DNA from: CAIWHR01 sp039931775
GTDB taxonomy: Bacteria; Pseudomonadota; Gammaproteobacteria; Burkholderiales; Casimicrobiaceae
NCBI GenBank assembly: GCA_039931775.1
Contig: JBDTRG010000050.1
Coordinates: 1-64,000, forward strand
Length of the DNA stretch: 64,000 nucleotides
Direction: 5' to 3'
Shown here: positions 7,764-18,060 of the stretch, piece after piece
Position numbering within the stretch: the first letter of the stretch is position 1
Layout: each line of letters starts with the position of its first letter
Made by a program: the position numbers and the translations under genes
The notes under the pieces: generated by a model
Databases searched by the model: none
What the model saw: only the letters and a program-made list of their open reading frames with translations
What the model was told of the DNA's origin: nothing

Positions 7764-9815
7764 CTACTCTTCTTCGTGCTTGCGTGACTTCTTGTACTCG
7801 GCGACGAGCTGTTGCTGCAATTGCGGCGGCGCCTGCTCGTAATGCGACAGCTGCATCGACCACGAGCCGTGCCCGCCGGTCACCGATTTGAGCCGCGCCG
7901 AATAGCCTTCGAGTTCGGCGAGCGGAGCGAGTCCGGTGATCGCCAGCACCCCGGTCTGCAGCCCGCGCGTTCCGGTGACCTGCCCGCGTCGCGATGACAG
8001 GTCGCCGGCGATGTCGCCGGTATTCGTGTCCGGGCAGATGATCTCGACGCTGACGATCGGCTCGAGGACGATCGGGCGGGCCTTTTCGATCGCATCGAGG
8101 AAGGCCTTTTTGCCGGCGGACACGAAAGCCACTTCCTTCGAGTCGACCGGATGGTGCTTGCCGTCGTGAACGACGACGCGCACGTCCTGCATCGGGAAGC
8201 CGGCGATCGCGCCAGTGACAAGCACCTGCTCGACGCCCTTCTGCACGGCCGGCATGAACTGATGCGGAATCACGCCGCCCTTGGTGTGGTCCAGGAACTC
8301 GAATCCGGCGCCGCGCTCGCGTGGCTCGACGCGCAGCGAAACCTCGCCGAACTGCCCGGCGCCGCCCGTCTGCTTCTTGTGCCGGTGAAAGCCCTCGGCC
8401 TGTCCGGTGATCGTCTCGCGATAGGGGATCCGGGGCGGCCGCGTATCCACCTCGAGCTTGAACTGGCTCGCCATCCGCTCCAGCACCGAACGCAGGTGCA
8501 GATCGCCCAGCGCGCGGAGCACCGTCTCGTTGGTGGTCGAATCGTGCTCGACGACAAGGGTCGGATCCTCGGCGATCATCCTGTGCAGCACTTCGGAGAT
8601 CCGCTGCTCGTCGCCGCGCTTCTTCGGCGTGATCGCAACACCCTGCATCGGCGTCGGGAATTCTAGCGGCCGCATGTGGATGTGGTCCTCGTCGTGCGAG
8701 TCGTGCAGCACGCAGTCGAATTCGATGTCGTCGACCTTCGCGACGGCCGCGATGTCGCCAGGCCCCGCCCGGTCCACCTCGACGTTCTTTCCGCCCTGCA
8801 GCATGAAGAGGTGACCGACCTTGAACGGCTTGCGGCCGTCGCCGACGAAGAGTTGCGTATCCCGCGTGACCGTTCCCTGGTGGACGCGGAATACGCCAAG
8901 CTTGCCGACGAACGGGTCCATCACGACCTTGAACACGTGCGCGAGCACGTGCTTCTTCGGATCGGGTGCCGAATGAAATTCCACGGCAGCCTCCCCCTCG
9001 CCTTTGAAGAACAGTGGGGGATTGCCTTCCGCCGGATTTGGCGCAAGCTTCACGAGCACGTCGAGGAGCTCCGCGACGCCGGCACCCGTCTTTGCCGAGA
9101 CGAAGCAGACGGGCACGAGATGCCCTTCGCGCAGTGCCTTTTCGAACGGCGCATGAAGCTCTTCCGGCGCGATCTCGCCCTGCTCAAGGTAGAGCGACAT
9201 CAGAGCCTCGTCGACCTCGACAACCTGATCGACGAGCGCGCGGTGCGCGGCGCCCACCGACGAGAAATCCGACTCGCCGTCGGGATTGAAGAAGCAGTCG
9301 ACGACGCGCTTGCCACCGCCGGCGGGCAGATTGATCGGCAGGCACTCCCTTCCGAACGTCGACTGGATCTGCGCGAGGAGGCTCGGCAGGTCGACGTTCT
9401 CGGCGTCGATCTTGTTGACGATGACGAGGCGGCACAGCTTGCGCGTTGCCGTCCAGTCCATCATCCGCGACGCGAGCATTTCGATGCCCGATGACGCGCT
9501 GACGACGATCGCCGCGGTTTCGACAGCGTCGAGCGCACCGATCGCCTGCCCGATGAAATCGGGGAAGCCGGGCGTGTCGACGAGATGGATGCGGGTGTCC
9601 TGCGTATCGATGTGCAGGATCGACGCCCGCAACGAATGCTGCCACGCCTTCTCCAGCGGATCGAAATCGCTGACGGTGGTCCCGCGCTCGACGGTGCCCG
9701 ATTCCTTGATCGCGCCCGAGGCGAGCAACAGAGCCTCCGCGAGCGTGGTCTTGCCGGCCCCCCCCTGGCCGACGAGCGCGACCGTGCGGATGTTGCTGGT
9801 GGCGTAGTTCGCCAT
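7764..9815 (-). CDS. EF-G-like translational GTPase (FusA2 type)
   Basis: 683 residues, ATG 9815 with a strong GGGGGAGG nine bases upstream. GTPase domain: P-loop GQGGAGKTTL near residue 17, DTPGF for G3, NKID for G4, SAKTG for G5. Domains II to V follow in EF-G order, including IPYRETITGQAEGFHRHKKQTGGAGQFGEV (start of domain IV). The P-loop departs from the canonical GHIDAGKTTL and domain IV is closer to the paralogous 'elongation factor G-like' group, so this is probably not the main ribosomal translocase. Such paralogues are thought to act in stress or in a specialised translation step; the exact role is unknown. Transcribed alone, convergent with the photolyase gene. Confidence 0.92.
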   Translation of the reverse strand: MANYATSNIRTVALVGQGGAGKTTLAEALLLASGAIKESGTVERGTTVSDFDPLEKAWQHSLRASILHIDTQDTRIHLVDTPGFPDFIGQAIGALDAVETAAIVVSASSGIEMLASRMMDWTATRKLCRLVIVNKIDAENVDLPSLLAQIQSTFGRECLPINLPAGGGKRVVDCFFNPDGESDFSSVGAAHRALVDQVVEVDEALMSLYLEQGEIAPEELHAPFEKALREGHLVPVCFVSAKTGAGVAELLDVLVKLAPNPAEGNPPLFFKGEGEAAVEFHSAPDPKKHVLAHVFKVVMDPFVGKLGVFRVHQGTVTRDTQLFVGDGRKPFKVGHLFMLQGGKNVEVDRAGPGDIAAVAKVDDIEFDCVLHDSHDEDHIHMRPLEFPTPMQGVAITPKKRGDEQRISEVLHRMIAEDPTLVVEHDSTTNETVLRALGDLHLRSVLERMASQFKLEVDTRPPRIPYRETITGQAEGFHRHKKQTGGAGQFGEVSLRVEPRERGAGFEFLDHTKGGVIPHQFMPAVQKGVEQVLVTGAIAGFPMQDVRVVVHDGKHHPVDSKEVAFVSAGKKAFLDAIEKARPIVLEPIVSVEIICPDTNTGDIAGDLSSRRGQVTGTRGLQTGVLAITGLAPLAELEGYSARLKSVTGGHGSWSMQLSHYEQAPPQLQQQLVAEYKKSRKHEEE

Positions 9816-9847
9816 GCGCGTTACCTCCCCCTTGGCTGTTCCGGCAA

Positions 9848-9853
9848 ATTATA
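9848..9853 (-). promoter_or_regulatory. -10 element upstream of EF-G-like gene
   Basis: TATAAT on the minus strand, about 33 bases before the start codon. No good -35 is seen at 17 bp (GTGCGC-like). Gives a short leader that contains the GGGGGAGG ribosome-binding site. Confidence 0.5.
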
Positions 9854-9869
9854 CCGGCCGCCATCAAGC

Positions 9870-9960
9870 GCGCACGGCGCCTTCGGGGGACTTCGCTCGA
9901 CCCCGTGGGGGCCGGTGTCATGCGGGAACGCCTTCGGGGGCGCGCCTCGTCGCGCGCCCT
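9870..9960. repeat. GC-rich intergenic repeat-like element
   Basis: Between the EF-G-like gene and the end of pilL. Two 'gccttcggggg' motifs (near 9892 and 9938) flank 'acttcgctcgaccccgtggggg'. At 9937-9958 an 8-bp perfect stem (gggcgcgc/gcgcgccc, 6-base loop) is present. The layout ('TTCGCT' then runs of C and G, then 'CTTCGGG') resembles the tandem repeat at 22987-23142, so both may belong to one dispersed family. No T-run follows the stem, so it is not a clear terminator. Confidence 0.4.
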
Positions 9961-9969
9961 GCGCCGTTC

Positions 9970-12900
9970 CTAGGGGGTCAGCGCCAGCATCTCGCGCAGA
10001 TGCATCAGCAATTCGTCTTCCTGGAACGGCTTGCCGAGATAAAGTTCGACGCCGAGTTCTCGTGCGCGGTTGCGGTGCTTCTCGGCGGTCCTGGATGTGA
10101 TCATCACGATCGGAATGTCCGCATGCTTCGCGTCCGCCTTGATCTTCTTGGTGAATTCGAATCCGTCCATCCGCGGCATCTCGATGTCGAGCAGGATCAC
10201 GTCGGGTGACTCGGTCCGCAGCAATTCCAGCGCATCGATGCCGTCCTTGGCGGAGACCACGTCGAACCCTTCGCGGGCCAGGAGCCGGCTGGTGATCCGG
10301 CGCACGGTCAGCGAATCGTCGACGATCATCACCAGCGGCCGCCCGGCCTGCGCGACCGCCATCCTTGGTACCTCCGGCGCGATCCGCTCGGCGTTCGGCT
10401 CGAACACGGGCACGTCCGCGCGCTGCGCGAGCGCGACCGGATTGATGATCAGCACGATTTCGCCCGTTCCCAGCACGGTGGCGCCCGCGATGCCCGACAC
10501 GCGGGCGAGCTGCGGGCCGATGTTCTTCACGACGACTTCCTGATTGCCGATCATTTCGTCGACGTGGATGGCGGCGAGGCTCTGGCCGCTGCGCAGCAAC
10601 AGCACGGAGTTGGTGCGCCCCGATTCGGGAATCTGCTCGCGATCGCCGAGCAGACGCGGCAGGTAGTGGAATGGATAGGTCATGCCCTGCCATTCGACAC
10701 GGCGCTGAACGTAAAGCTCGACGAGGGCTTCGGGTTTCAACTGGTCGATCTTCTCGACCATCGGCGCCGGCAGCGCCCACAACCTGCCCCCGGCGCGCAC
10801 GAGGACTGCCTGCGCCACCGCCAGCGTCAACGGCAGGTAGAGCATGAACGTCGTCCCCTTGCCGGGCCGGGTCGACACTTCGACTCGGCCGCCCAATTCG
10901 GCGATTTCCGCGCGAACGACGTCCATGCCGATGCCGCGACCGGAGACCTGCGTGACCTTCGACGCGGTCGAGAAGCCGGGCTCGAAGATGTAGCCGATCA
11001 GCTGCTCTTCGGACGGCTGCGCGTCGCCGGCGATTCGCCCCTGCGCCACGGCCTTGGCGCGGATCCGGTCGAGATTGAGGCCGGCTCCGTCGTCGGCGAG
11101 CTCGATCGCGATCTCGTTGCCGATCTGGCGCACCGTCAGCGTGATTTCGCCGGTCTCGGACTTGCCTGACTTCGCGCGCACCTCTCGCGGCTCGATGCCG
11201 TGATCGAGGGCATTGCGCATCAGGTGCTCGAGCGGGCCCACGAGCTTTTCCAGCACCGAGCGGTCGAGCTCGGTCTGCGCGCCGCCGATTTCGAGATTCG
11301 CGCGCTTGTCGCGTTCCTTCGCCGTACCGCGCAGGATACGATACAGCCGCTCCGACAGGCTTCCGAACGGCACGGTGCGGATCGAGAAGAGTTTCTGCGC
11401 GACGTCGCGCGAAAGACGCGCCTGCGCGATGAGTGCCGATTCCGTCACGTGGAGATTGCGCAACATCGACTGCTGTATCGTCGATACGTCGTTGACGCCT
11501 TCGGCGAGCGAGCGTGCGAGTTCCTGGAAGCGCGTGTAACGGTCGAATTCGAGAGGATCGAACCCTTCCTCGCCTTCGCCGACCTGCATGAGCCTCGACT
11601 GGATCTGCGACTCCGCCTGGATCTCGAACTCGCGCGCCTGCGCGCGCAACCGGACGACGCTGCCGGTGAGCTCCAGAAGATTCGACTTCAGCGCGCGCAG
11701 CTCGCTTTCGATGCGTGCGCGCGTTATCGCCACTTCGCCGGCCTCGTTGACGAGCCGGTCGATGATGTCGGCGCGCACGCGCAGCATCGCGTGGGCGCCG
11801 GCGTCGACCTCGGCCGTCGCGGCGGCCCCTGGACGCGATCCCGATGCCGCAGAGGGCAGCGGCACCACGATATGCCGCTCGGTTCCCGGGGCTGCCGGCG
11901 CGGTGCCCGTCGCCGATTCGGCCGATGCGAGCCCTGCGGCGGCGATTCGCGGTTCGACCGATTCCGCGGCCTCCGGCAGATCGACGTTCGTCCGTCCTTC
12001 GCGCAGCGCATCGAGAACGTATCCGATGCGATCGAGATCCGCGTCGAGCGCCTCGAAAAGCTCCGGCGTCGAATCCACCGGCGAATCGCCGACCGAAAGT
12101 CGCGACTCCATCTGATGCGCGAGCTCGCCCAGGCGCATCGCGCCTGCCATCCGCGCGCTGCCCTTGAACGTATGCAACGTCCTCCGCAGCTGCCGCGCGC
12201 CGGTGAGGTCGGCCGGGGACCGGCGCCAAGCGCGGACCTCTCCGCCCGCCTGCGGGTAAAGCTCTGCCGCTTCCTCGAGGAAGATCGGCAGCACCTGCTC
12301 GTCGACGTCGTCGCGAATCTCGGCGAGCGCGTCGTGCGGCGCATCGGTCGGAGCCTCGAATGGCGCGACATGCGCCGCCGGTGCGACGGCCGGGTCCTGC
12401 GCGACCGGTACCAGAATCGGATCGGGCGCCTTCGCATGCGGAAGTGCGACGTCGCGTTCCGGGGCAACGGGGGCCGGCGTCGGCGCAACAAGAGACTCGG
12501 GGACGACCGGGGCCGGTTCGCCGCGGTCGGCGTCTGCCGTTTCGTGCGCCGCTTCCGATGCCTCGGGTGGTCGAGCCGCTTTCGCGGTTGCCGCCTGCTT
12601 CAGCAAGTCGAGCTCGAGCCTGATTTCATCGGCCGCAGCGGAGTCGGTTGCATCGAATCTGGCGCGAGCCTTGACCTTGCCGGTAAACACCCCGAGACCG
12701 TGAATCGCGTTCGCAAGCACCGGCAACGTCGTTTCCGGCATCGATTCGGGCGCCTGTTGCAACTCGAGCAGGCATTGCTCCAGGGCCATGGCCGTCAATG
12801 CGATGAGCTGCAGGTTGCTCGCGCGATGAATGCCGCACAGCGTGTGACTCGCGCGCACCATTGCCGCGGACGGCGGTCTCGAGGGCTCGAACTGCAGGAC

Positions 12901-15735
12901 CGACAACTCGTGTGCGAGCGTTGCAAGGTGCGCGTCAGCCTCGTCGACCAGCACGGCGTAGAGGTCTGGCGCGAGTGTGACGTCGCCGATCGTGATCGAT
13001 TCGGGCGGCGCGGCGGACAGGCGTTCCGGCTCCGCAGCAGTCGCGGGGATGGCGGCCGCGGGCGCGACGTCGATGATCTCGGCGCCGCTGTCGTCGCCAG
13101 AATCCGTTTGATCCACCCAGTTCGTCGCGGGCGACGCCGATTCGGCACGCGCGCCGCCCAACTCGGGCAGCTCGACGATGCCGACGCGCGCGGCGCCGGG
13201 TGCGGGCATGTCGCCCTCGCCGACGGGCGTGGTCTTCCTGGCCCCTTTCTTCGGGGCACCTCGCGGAGCGGACTTGCCGGCCGGCGGTTTGGCCTCGGAA
13301 GGCAATTCGGCTTCGACCGCGCGAATCGCGGCAAGCAGCTTGCCCGGGTCGGCAGCGACATGGCCGGTATCCCTCAGCAGCGCGATCCATTGCCGGAATT
13401 CGGATTCGGCAACGCCCAACATCCCCAGCACCGCCGGCGTCACGGGGTGATCTTCCTCGAGCAGGCGGTTGTGAATTTTCTCGACGTCAAAGGCGTGCTC
13501 GCCGAGTTCCGTGAGGCCGACCATCCGGCCGCTCCCCTTCAGCGTATGGAATTGGCGCCGCGCCGTGCGCAACGCCTCGCGATCCGCGGCATTCGCCTCG
13601 AGCTCGCGACGGCAGCCGGCGATCGCATCGAGAACGTCGGACGCTTCGGTCAGGTAGATGTCGAGGAGCTCGGCGTCAAGGCCCGTCGCATCGGTTGCGA
13701 GCAGGCGCTGCGTCTCTTCCGAAAGCTCGGGTGCCGGCGCCGCCACGACGGCGCTGCTCTGGGCGATTGCCGTGACCGCCGCTTGCAGGGCAACCGTTCC
13801 ACCAGCGTCGAGCTGCGCCAGCGCCGCCTCCGCCTGGACGACGAGCGCGGGGTCGTCGATCAACTTCGCGTCGTTCAGCAGGTCTTCGAGCCGCGCCTTC
13901 AGATTGTCGCGCGCGGCCGCGTCCGCCGGAGCGCGATGGACTTCCGCGACGAGCGCCGGCAGCGCATTGCGCAGTTCGTCGACCGCGTGCTCGACCGTCT
14001 CGGCATGCCGGTCGACTGGCGTGACCGGTGCCTCGCCGAGGCGCTTGGCCAGAAGCGGGGCGATGAGCCGCTGCCGGTCCGGCCGCTGCTGCTCCATCGC
14101 TTCGACGTAGAACCCCAAGCCAGAGAGCGATTCGGCGAGGAGTTCGAGGTCCTCGCCACCGACCTCGGTGTCCGGTTCGGCGTAGCTGTCGATCTGCGCC
14201 TGGCAAAGGCCGAGCAGACGCTCGGCATCGTCCTGCCCGAGCATTGTCAGCGCCCCGCGGATCTGCTGGCTCTCCTTGGAAAGCGTCGCGAGCTCGGCCC
14301 GTTTTGCATGATCGCGGAAAAACGCGTCGAGCACCTGTTCCATGCGTCGCAGGTTGGCCTGGATTTCCCGGGCGACGTGCGTCAGCAGCACGCGCTCGTG
14401 CGCGCGCCGGAACATTTCATCGAGGATCGGCGCGGTGGCGGCAGGGATGGCTCGCCCGGCCTGGGCCGCGTCGAGTCGCGCCATCATCGCGTTGACCTGC
14501 TTCGGGAACTCGCCGGACAGGTTGCCGAAGTTTTCGACTGCATTCTCGGCGAGCAACATCCCTGTGGCGTACTCCATCGCCAGCGGGTCGGACACGCTGC
14601 CCGACGGCGGCATCTTGTCGAGGCGCGCGACGAGCGATGCAGTGAGTTTCGTCAGCGCACCGTTGCCGATCTCGACGGCGTCCGCGTTGACCGCTTCAAG
14701 GGTCTGTCTGAGCTTCGGCAGGCTCTCGGCCCGGCCGGTCGTGACCTTGAGCCACATGTCCTTCGCCGCGACAAGTCGCTCGCGGGCATTGCGCAGGATC
14801 GGGTGCAGGCGGACGAGGTCCGCGTTGAGCACTTCGGCCGACGGGATCAGCGACGCAAGGCCGAACGCCCGCTGCACGGCGAGCACCGAAGGCGCGACCG
14901 GCGCGCTGATCGCAACGTAGTAGAGCACTTCGCGCCGCAGGCGGTCGGCAACCTTCGACGATCCCTCGACGAGACGGCGCATCTGCAAATCGATTCGACC
15001 CGCGAGCTGCTTCGAGCCGAAGCCCGGATCGATGCCGCGACCGTTGATCCCGTCGAAGAAGGCGACCACGGTGACCCAGAACGATCGGGCGCTTTGCAAT
15101 GTGCTCGCCTCGCCGATCCGGGCGACCGCATCGCGCATCCGTCGCGCGCCGTTGGCGTCACCGCGCAGGAAAGCGAGCAGGCCCCGCTGATAGAGACGGC
15201 GCTGATTCACGAGATGGCCGGCCAGCGCGTCCGCGTCCATCGGGGCCGGCGATTCGGCAATGACCGGGCGGATGCTGAGATCGGGGAAGAAGAGGTCGGT
15301 CGGTGCCGCCGCCTTCACGCCGCGCCGGCGCTGCATCGCGTCGTATTCGGGGAGGAGCTTGAGCGGGACGGGCGGCGCGCCGCCGACCAGCTCGTCCAGG
15401 AAAATGGTGAGCTTCCGGCAGGCGCGGTCGACGACCGCACAGGCGGCGTCGATCTCGGCGGGCGGGGATTCCTCGATCAGCGCCAACTGGCGCTCGATCT
15501 CGTCGGTATAGGCGACGACGGCGTCCATCCCGACCATCTGTATCGCACCCGCCGCCTGGTGCACGTGGGCGCGCGCATGTTTCAGCGGCGCGGGATCGCC
15601 GGACGCGGACTTGAACGCCGCCAGCGATTCGAGCCCGCGCGCGATCGACTGCCCGATCTCGGCGTGAACCCATGACAACGGACCGAGGTCATAGGCGGTG
15701 GCAGCGTCAGCGGTCGTCGAAGTTTCGGCTAGCAT
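9970..15735 (-). CDS. pilL: PilL/ChpA-type hybrid chemotaxis histidine kinase
   Basis: 1921 residues; central kinase of the type IV pilus (Chp) chemosensory system, acting in the cytoplasm at polar arrays. Order: N-terminal FimL/degenerate Hpt-like region (to about 650), a canonical Hpt with HTLKGSGR (His730), an Hpt-like module with HTLCGIH (His964, Lys replaced by Cys), an Hpt with HTFKGSAR (His1188), then CheA dimerisation helix (near 1330), HATPase (NALDHGIEPRE, DDGAGLN, GRGIGMD), CheW-like domain, and a C-terminal receiver with MIVDDS and phospho-acceptor Asp1850. Several Hpt units and a receiver are typical of ChpA/PilL. Last gene of pilGHIJL; it should phosphorylate PilG and PilH. No CheR/CheB-like pilK or chpB follows. 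Confidence 0.94.
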   Translation of the reverse strand: MLAETSTTADAATAYDLGPLSWVHAEIGQSIARGLESLAAFKSASGDPAPLKHARAHVHQAAGAIQMVGMDAVVAYTDEIERQLALIEESPPAEIDAACAVVDRACRKLTIFLDELVGGAPPVPLKLLPEYDAMQRRRGVKAAAPTDLFFPDLSIRPVIAESPAPMDADALAGHLVNQRRLYQRGLLAFLRGDANGARRMRDAVARIGEASTLQSARSFWVTVVAFFDGINGRGIDPGFGSKQLAGRIDLQMRRLVEGSSKVADRLRREVLYYVAISAPVAPSVLAVQRAFGLASLIPSAEVLNADLVRLHPILRNARERLVAAKDMWLKVTTGRAESLPKLRQTLEAVNADAVEIGNGALTKLTASLVARLDKMPPSGSVSDPLAMEYATGMLLAENAVENFGNLSGEFPKQVNAMMARLDAAQAGRAIPAATAPILDEMFRRAHERVLLTHVAREIQANLRRMEQVLDAFFRDHAKRAELATLSKESQQIRGALTMLGQDDAERLLGLCQAQIDSYAEPDTEVGGEDLELLAESLSGLGFYVEAMEQQRPDRQRLIAPLLAKRLGEAPVTPVDRHAETVEHAVDELRNALPALVAEVHRAPADAAARDNLKARLEDLLNDAKLIDDPALVVQAEAALAQLDAGGTVALQAAVTAIAQSSAVVAAPAPELSEETQRLLATDATGLDAELLDIYLTEASDVLDAIAGCRRELEANAADREALRTARRQFHTLKGSGRMVGLTELGEHAFDVEKIHNRLLEEDHPVTPAVLGMLGVAESEFRQWIALLRDTGHVAADPGKLLAAIRAVEAELPSEAKPPAGKSAPRGAPKKGARKTTPVGEGDMPAPGAARVGIVELPELGGARAESASPATNWVDQTDSGDDSGAEIIDVAPAAAIPATAAEPERLSAAPPESITIGDVTLAPDLYAVLVDEADAHLATLAHELSVLQFEPSRPPSAAMVRASHTLCGIHRASNLQLIALTAMALEQCLLELQQAPESMPETTLPVLANAIHGLGVFTGKVKARARFDATDSAAADEIRLELDLLKQAATAKAARPPEASEAAHETADADRGEPAPVVPESLVAPTPAPVAPERDVALPHAKAPDPILVPVAQDPAVAPAAHVAPFEAPTDAPHDALAEIRDDVDEQVLPIFLEEAAELYPQAGGEVRAWRRSPADLTGARQLRRTLHTFKGSARMAGAMRLGELAHQMESRLSVGDSPVDSTPELFEALDADLDRIGYVLDALREGRTNVDLPEAAESVEPRIAAAGLASAESATGTAPAAPGTERHIVVPLPSAASGSRPGAAATAEVDAGAHAMLRVRADIIDRLVNEAGEVAITRARIESELRALKSNLLELTGSVVRLRAQAREFEIQAESQIQSRLMQVGEGEEGFDPLEFDRYTRFQELARSLAEGVNDVSTIQQSMLRNLHVTESALIAQARLSRDVAQKLFSIRTVPFGSLSERLYRILRGTAKERDKRANLEIGGAQTELDRSVLEKLVGPLEHLMRNALDHGIEPREVRAKSGKSETGEITLTVRQIGNEIAIELADDGAGLNLDRIRAKAVAQGRIAGDAQPSEEQLIGYIFEPGFSTASKVTQVSGRGIGMDVVRAEIAELGGRVEVSTRPGKGTTFMLYLPLTLAVAQAVLVRAGGRLWALPAPMVEKIDQLKPEALVELYVQRRVEWQGMTYPFHYLPRLLGDREQIPESGRTNSVLLLRSGQSLAAIHVDEMIGNQEVVVKNIGPQLARVSGIAGATVLGTGEIVLIINPVALAQRADVPVFEPNAERIAPEVPRMAVAQAGRPLVMIVDDSLTVRRITSRLLAREGFDVVSAKDGIDALELLRTESPDVILLDIEMPRMDGFEFTKKIKADAKHADIPIVMITSRTAEKHRNRARELGVELYLGKPFQEDELLMHLREMLALTP

Positions 15736-15804
15736 GGCTCGGTAGGTTGGGTTGGGTCGCCACGATGCGGGAAGCGCCCGGACGCGGCATGATGTTTCGC
15801 GCAG

Positions 15805-17991
15805 TCAAACCTTGAAGCCCGCGACCGAACTGCGAAGTTCAGCGGCGAGTTTCGTCAATTGCCCGATCGAAACATTCGTCTGTTTCGTCCCCTCCGTGGT
15901 CTCCTCGGAGATCTGCAGGATGCCCTGCATGCCGCGCGTCACGTCGGTCACCGATGTCGATTGCTTCTGTGTCTGCGCCGAGATGCCGCCAATGAGCTCC
16001 GCAAGCTCGCGCGAGACCCGTCGGATTTCCTCGAGCGCCTGCCCGGCGGTATCGGAGAGCTTGGTTCCCTCGACGACGCCGACCGTCGACTTCTCCATCG
16101 CCGCGACCGCACCCTGCGTGTCCGACTGAATCGTCTTGACGATGGCGTCGATCTGTTTCGTCGCCTCTCCCGAGCGCTCGGCAAGCCGCTGGACCTCTTC
16201 CGCAACGACGGTGAAACCGCGACCGGCCTCGCCCGCGGAGGCTGCCTGGATCGCGGCGTTCAGCGCCAGGATGTTCGTCTGCTCGGTCAGGTCCGAGATG
16301 AGCTCGACGATCTCGCCGATTTCGAGCGACGATTCGCCCAGGCGCTTGATCCGTTTCGACGTGTCCTGGATCTGCGCGCGGATCTCGTTCATTCCGGTGA
16401 TCTGGTTCTGTACCGATTGCGTGCCCTTTTCGGCTGCGGCGAGCGACTGCTGCGCGACTTTCGCCGACTGGCCGGCCGATTGGGAAACCTCGTTGATCGA
16501 CTGCGCCATCTGCAGCACCGATGAGGACGCCTGGTGGATCTCGCGGTTCTGGCGCTGCGACGCGTCATAGAGCCGGTTCGAGATCGCCTGCGTGTCCTGC
16601 GTCGCCTTGGCGACCTGGTCGGTCGCCGAGTTGATCCCCTTGACGAGCGTGCGCAGCTCCTCGATTGTGAAATTGATCGAGTCCGCGATGGCGCCAGTCA
16701 CGTCCTCGGTCACCGACGCCTGGACGGTCAGATCGCCGTCGGCGAGGTTTCCCATTTCATTGAGGAGCCGCAGGATCGCCTCCTGGTTGCGCTTGTTCTC
16801 GTCCTCGCTCTCGAACGCGCGGATCCGGGCGTCGTCGAGGAACACCTTGCCGAGGAGCAGCAGCGTAGCCAACGCGAGCAGCGCGAAGATGATGGCAATC
16901 CACAGCGGCACCCGCGATTTGCCGCTGCCTTCGTAAATATCGGCGAGCTTTGTCGTGTCCGCAAGCAGCGCCTCGGCGTCGTTGTTGACGCTGCGCGCCG
17001 CCTGCTTGGCGGAGACGAGCCGTCCCATGTTCTGGGCAACCGCGGCGACGCCGGCGTCGAAGGCAACGGCGCGCTTCAATAGTTCGGGCAGAGGCGCACG
17101 CGCGTCGTCGCTTCGTGCTGCCGTCGACCGGCTCGCGTCCGTGGCCCGCGACAGCGCGCCCAGGAGATCGCGAAACGTGGCCGCGTCCTTGCCAAGCAGC
17201 GCCGCGACGTCCGGATCGACTTCGGCCGACGCCGCAAGCGCGACCGCATTCTTGGCGATCCGCTGCGCCAGCGCCGCCAGCTGGGTAGCGAGTTCGGCTT
17301 CGCGCCCGCTCGCGCCGGTTTGACCGGCCAGTTGCGAAAGTTCGACAATTCGGTTGACGCCCGGTGCAATCGTCGCGATACCCTTCGCGAGCTCGGTCAG
17401 GTTCTGTCGATTGTCGAGCAAGCGCTCCGTATTCGCATCGACGCGATCCCAGCGCGCGTTGATGTCCTGCAGGATGGCGTTCAGCGAATCGTCCTGAACG
17501 ACATCGAGATTGACGCCCTTGACCGTGCCGCCGCGCGCGAGCGCATCGAGATCGGACTTGAAGCGCTCGCGGCTGTCCTTGATTGCCGTGAACGCGGCCG
17601 CCTGCCCCTGCGACGCGAGCGCGGTTCCCCGCGCGAGGCGCTGCGACAGCATCTGCATCTCCGTCGCCGTTGCGGACGACGCAGTGGCCTGCGATGCCGT
17701 CCTGACGTCGAGGAACATGACCAGCACCGCGAGCACGACGAATGTCACCAGCAGGACGCCCAACACCTGGAACTGGCGCACGATGGGAAGGTGTCCGATC
17801 AGCGGCACCTTCTTCGGCATCCTCGTCTCGGCCATCGCCGCGCGCATCTGCTCCAGCAGCGACGGCGCCGCGAGCGGATCGTAGGCCACGTTCTCGCCGG
17901 CGGGCCGGGCTTGGGTCGTCGGGTTTCCGGCGCCTGTCGACGCGGCCGGGGTGGGTCCACCGGCCTTCGGCAGTTTCATCTCTAACGCCAT
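15805..17991 (-). CDS. pilJ: PilJ methyl-accepting chemoreceptor
   Basis: 728 residues from ATG 17991 (GGAGGAAAC directly upstream). Membrane receptor for pilus-driven surface motility. Two transmembrane segments, about residues 80-102 (VLGVLLVTFVVLAVLVMFL) and 360-382 (LWIAIIFALLALATLLLLG), enclose a helical periplasmic domain with PilJ-type repeats. A HAMP-like region and a coiled-coil signalling domain follow; the kinase-contact hairpin tip reads LISDLTEQTNILALNAAIQ then AGEAGRGFTVVAEEVQ. The long N-terminal Pro/Ala-rich cytoplasmic segment is a lineage feature. Lies between pilI and pilL with short gaps, clearly one transcription unit. Confidence 0.95.
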   Translation of the reverse strand: MALEMKLPKAGGPTPAASTGAGNPTTQARPAGENVAYDPLAAPSLLEQMRAAMAETRMPKKVPLIGHLPIVRQFQVLGVLLVTFVVLAVLVMFLDVRTASQATASSATATEMQMLSQRLARGTALASQGQAAAFTAIKDSRERFKSDLDALARGGTVKGVNLDVVQDDSLNAILQDINARWDRVDANTERLLDNRQNLTELAKGIATIAPGVNRIVELSQLAGQTGASGREAELATQLAALAQRIAKNAVALAASAEVDPDVAALLGKDAATFRDLLGALSRATDASRSTAARSDDARAPLPELLKRAVAFDAGVAAVAQNMGRLVSAKQAARSVNNDAEALLADTTKLADIYEGSGKSRVPLWIAIIFALLALATLLLLGKVFLDDARIRAFESEDENKRNQEAILRLLNEMGNLADGDLTVQASVTEDVTGAIADSINFTIEELRTLVKGINSATDQVAKATQDTQAISNRLYDASQRQNREIHQASSSVLQMAQSINEVSQSAGQSAKVAQQSLAAAEKGTQSVQNQITGMNEIRAQIQDTSKRIKRLGESSLEIGEIVELISDLTEQTNILALNAAIQAASAGEAGRGFTVVAEEVQRLAERSGEATKQIDAIVKTIQSDTQGAVAAMEKSTVGVVEGTKLSDTAGQALEEIRRVSRELAELIGGISAQTQKQSTSVTDVTRGMQGILQISEETTEGTKQTNVSIGQLTKLAAELRSSVAGFKV

Positions 17992-18060
17992 GTTTCCTCC
18001 AGAGGACACGCCGTTCACGTGCCGGTCCGAATGCTGGGAGAGTTCATCGCGACGCCCCGA

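Noticed and set aside
9937..9958. Terminator between the EF-G-like gene and pilL
   Set aside because: Perfect 8-bp stem but no T-run on either strand; kept only as part of a repeat-like element.
11200..15675. 1491-codon open frame on the plus strand
   Set aside because: It lies entirely antisense to pilL, has Arg/Glu-rich composition typical of the opposite strand of a GC-rich gene, and no recognisable domain.
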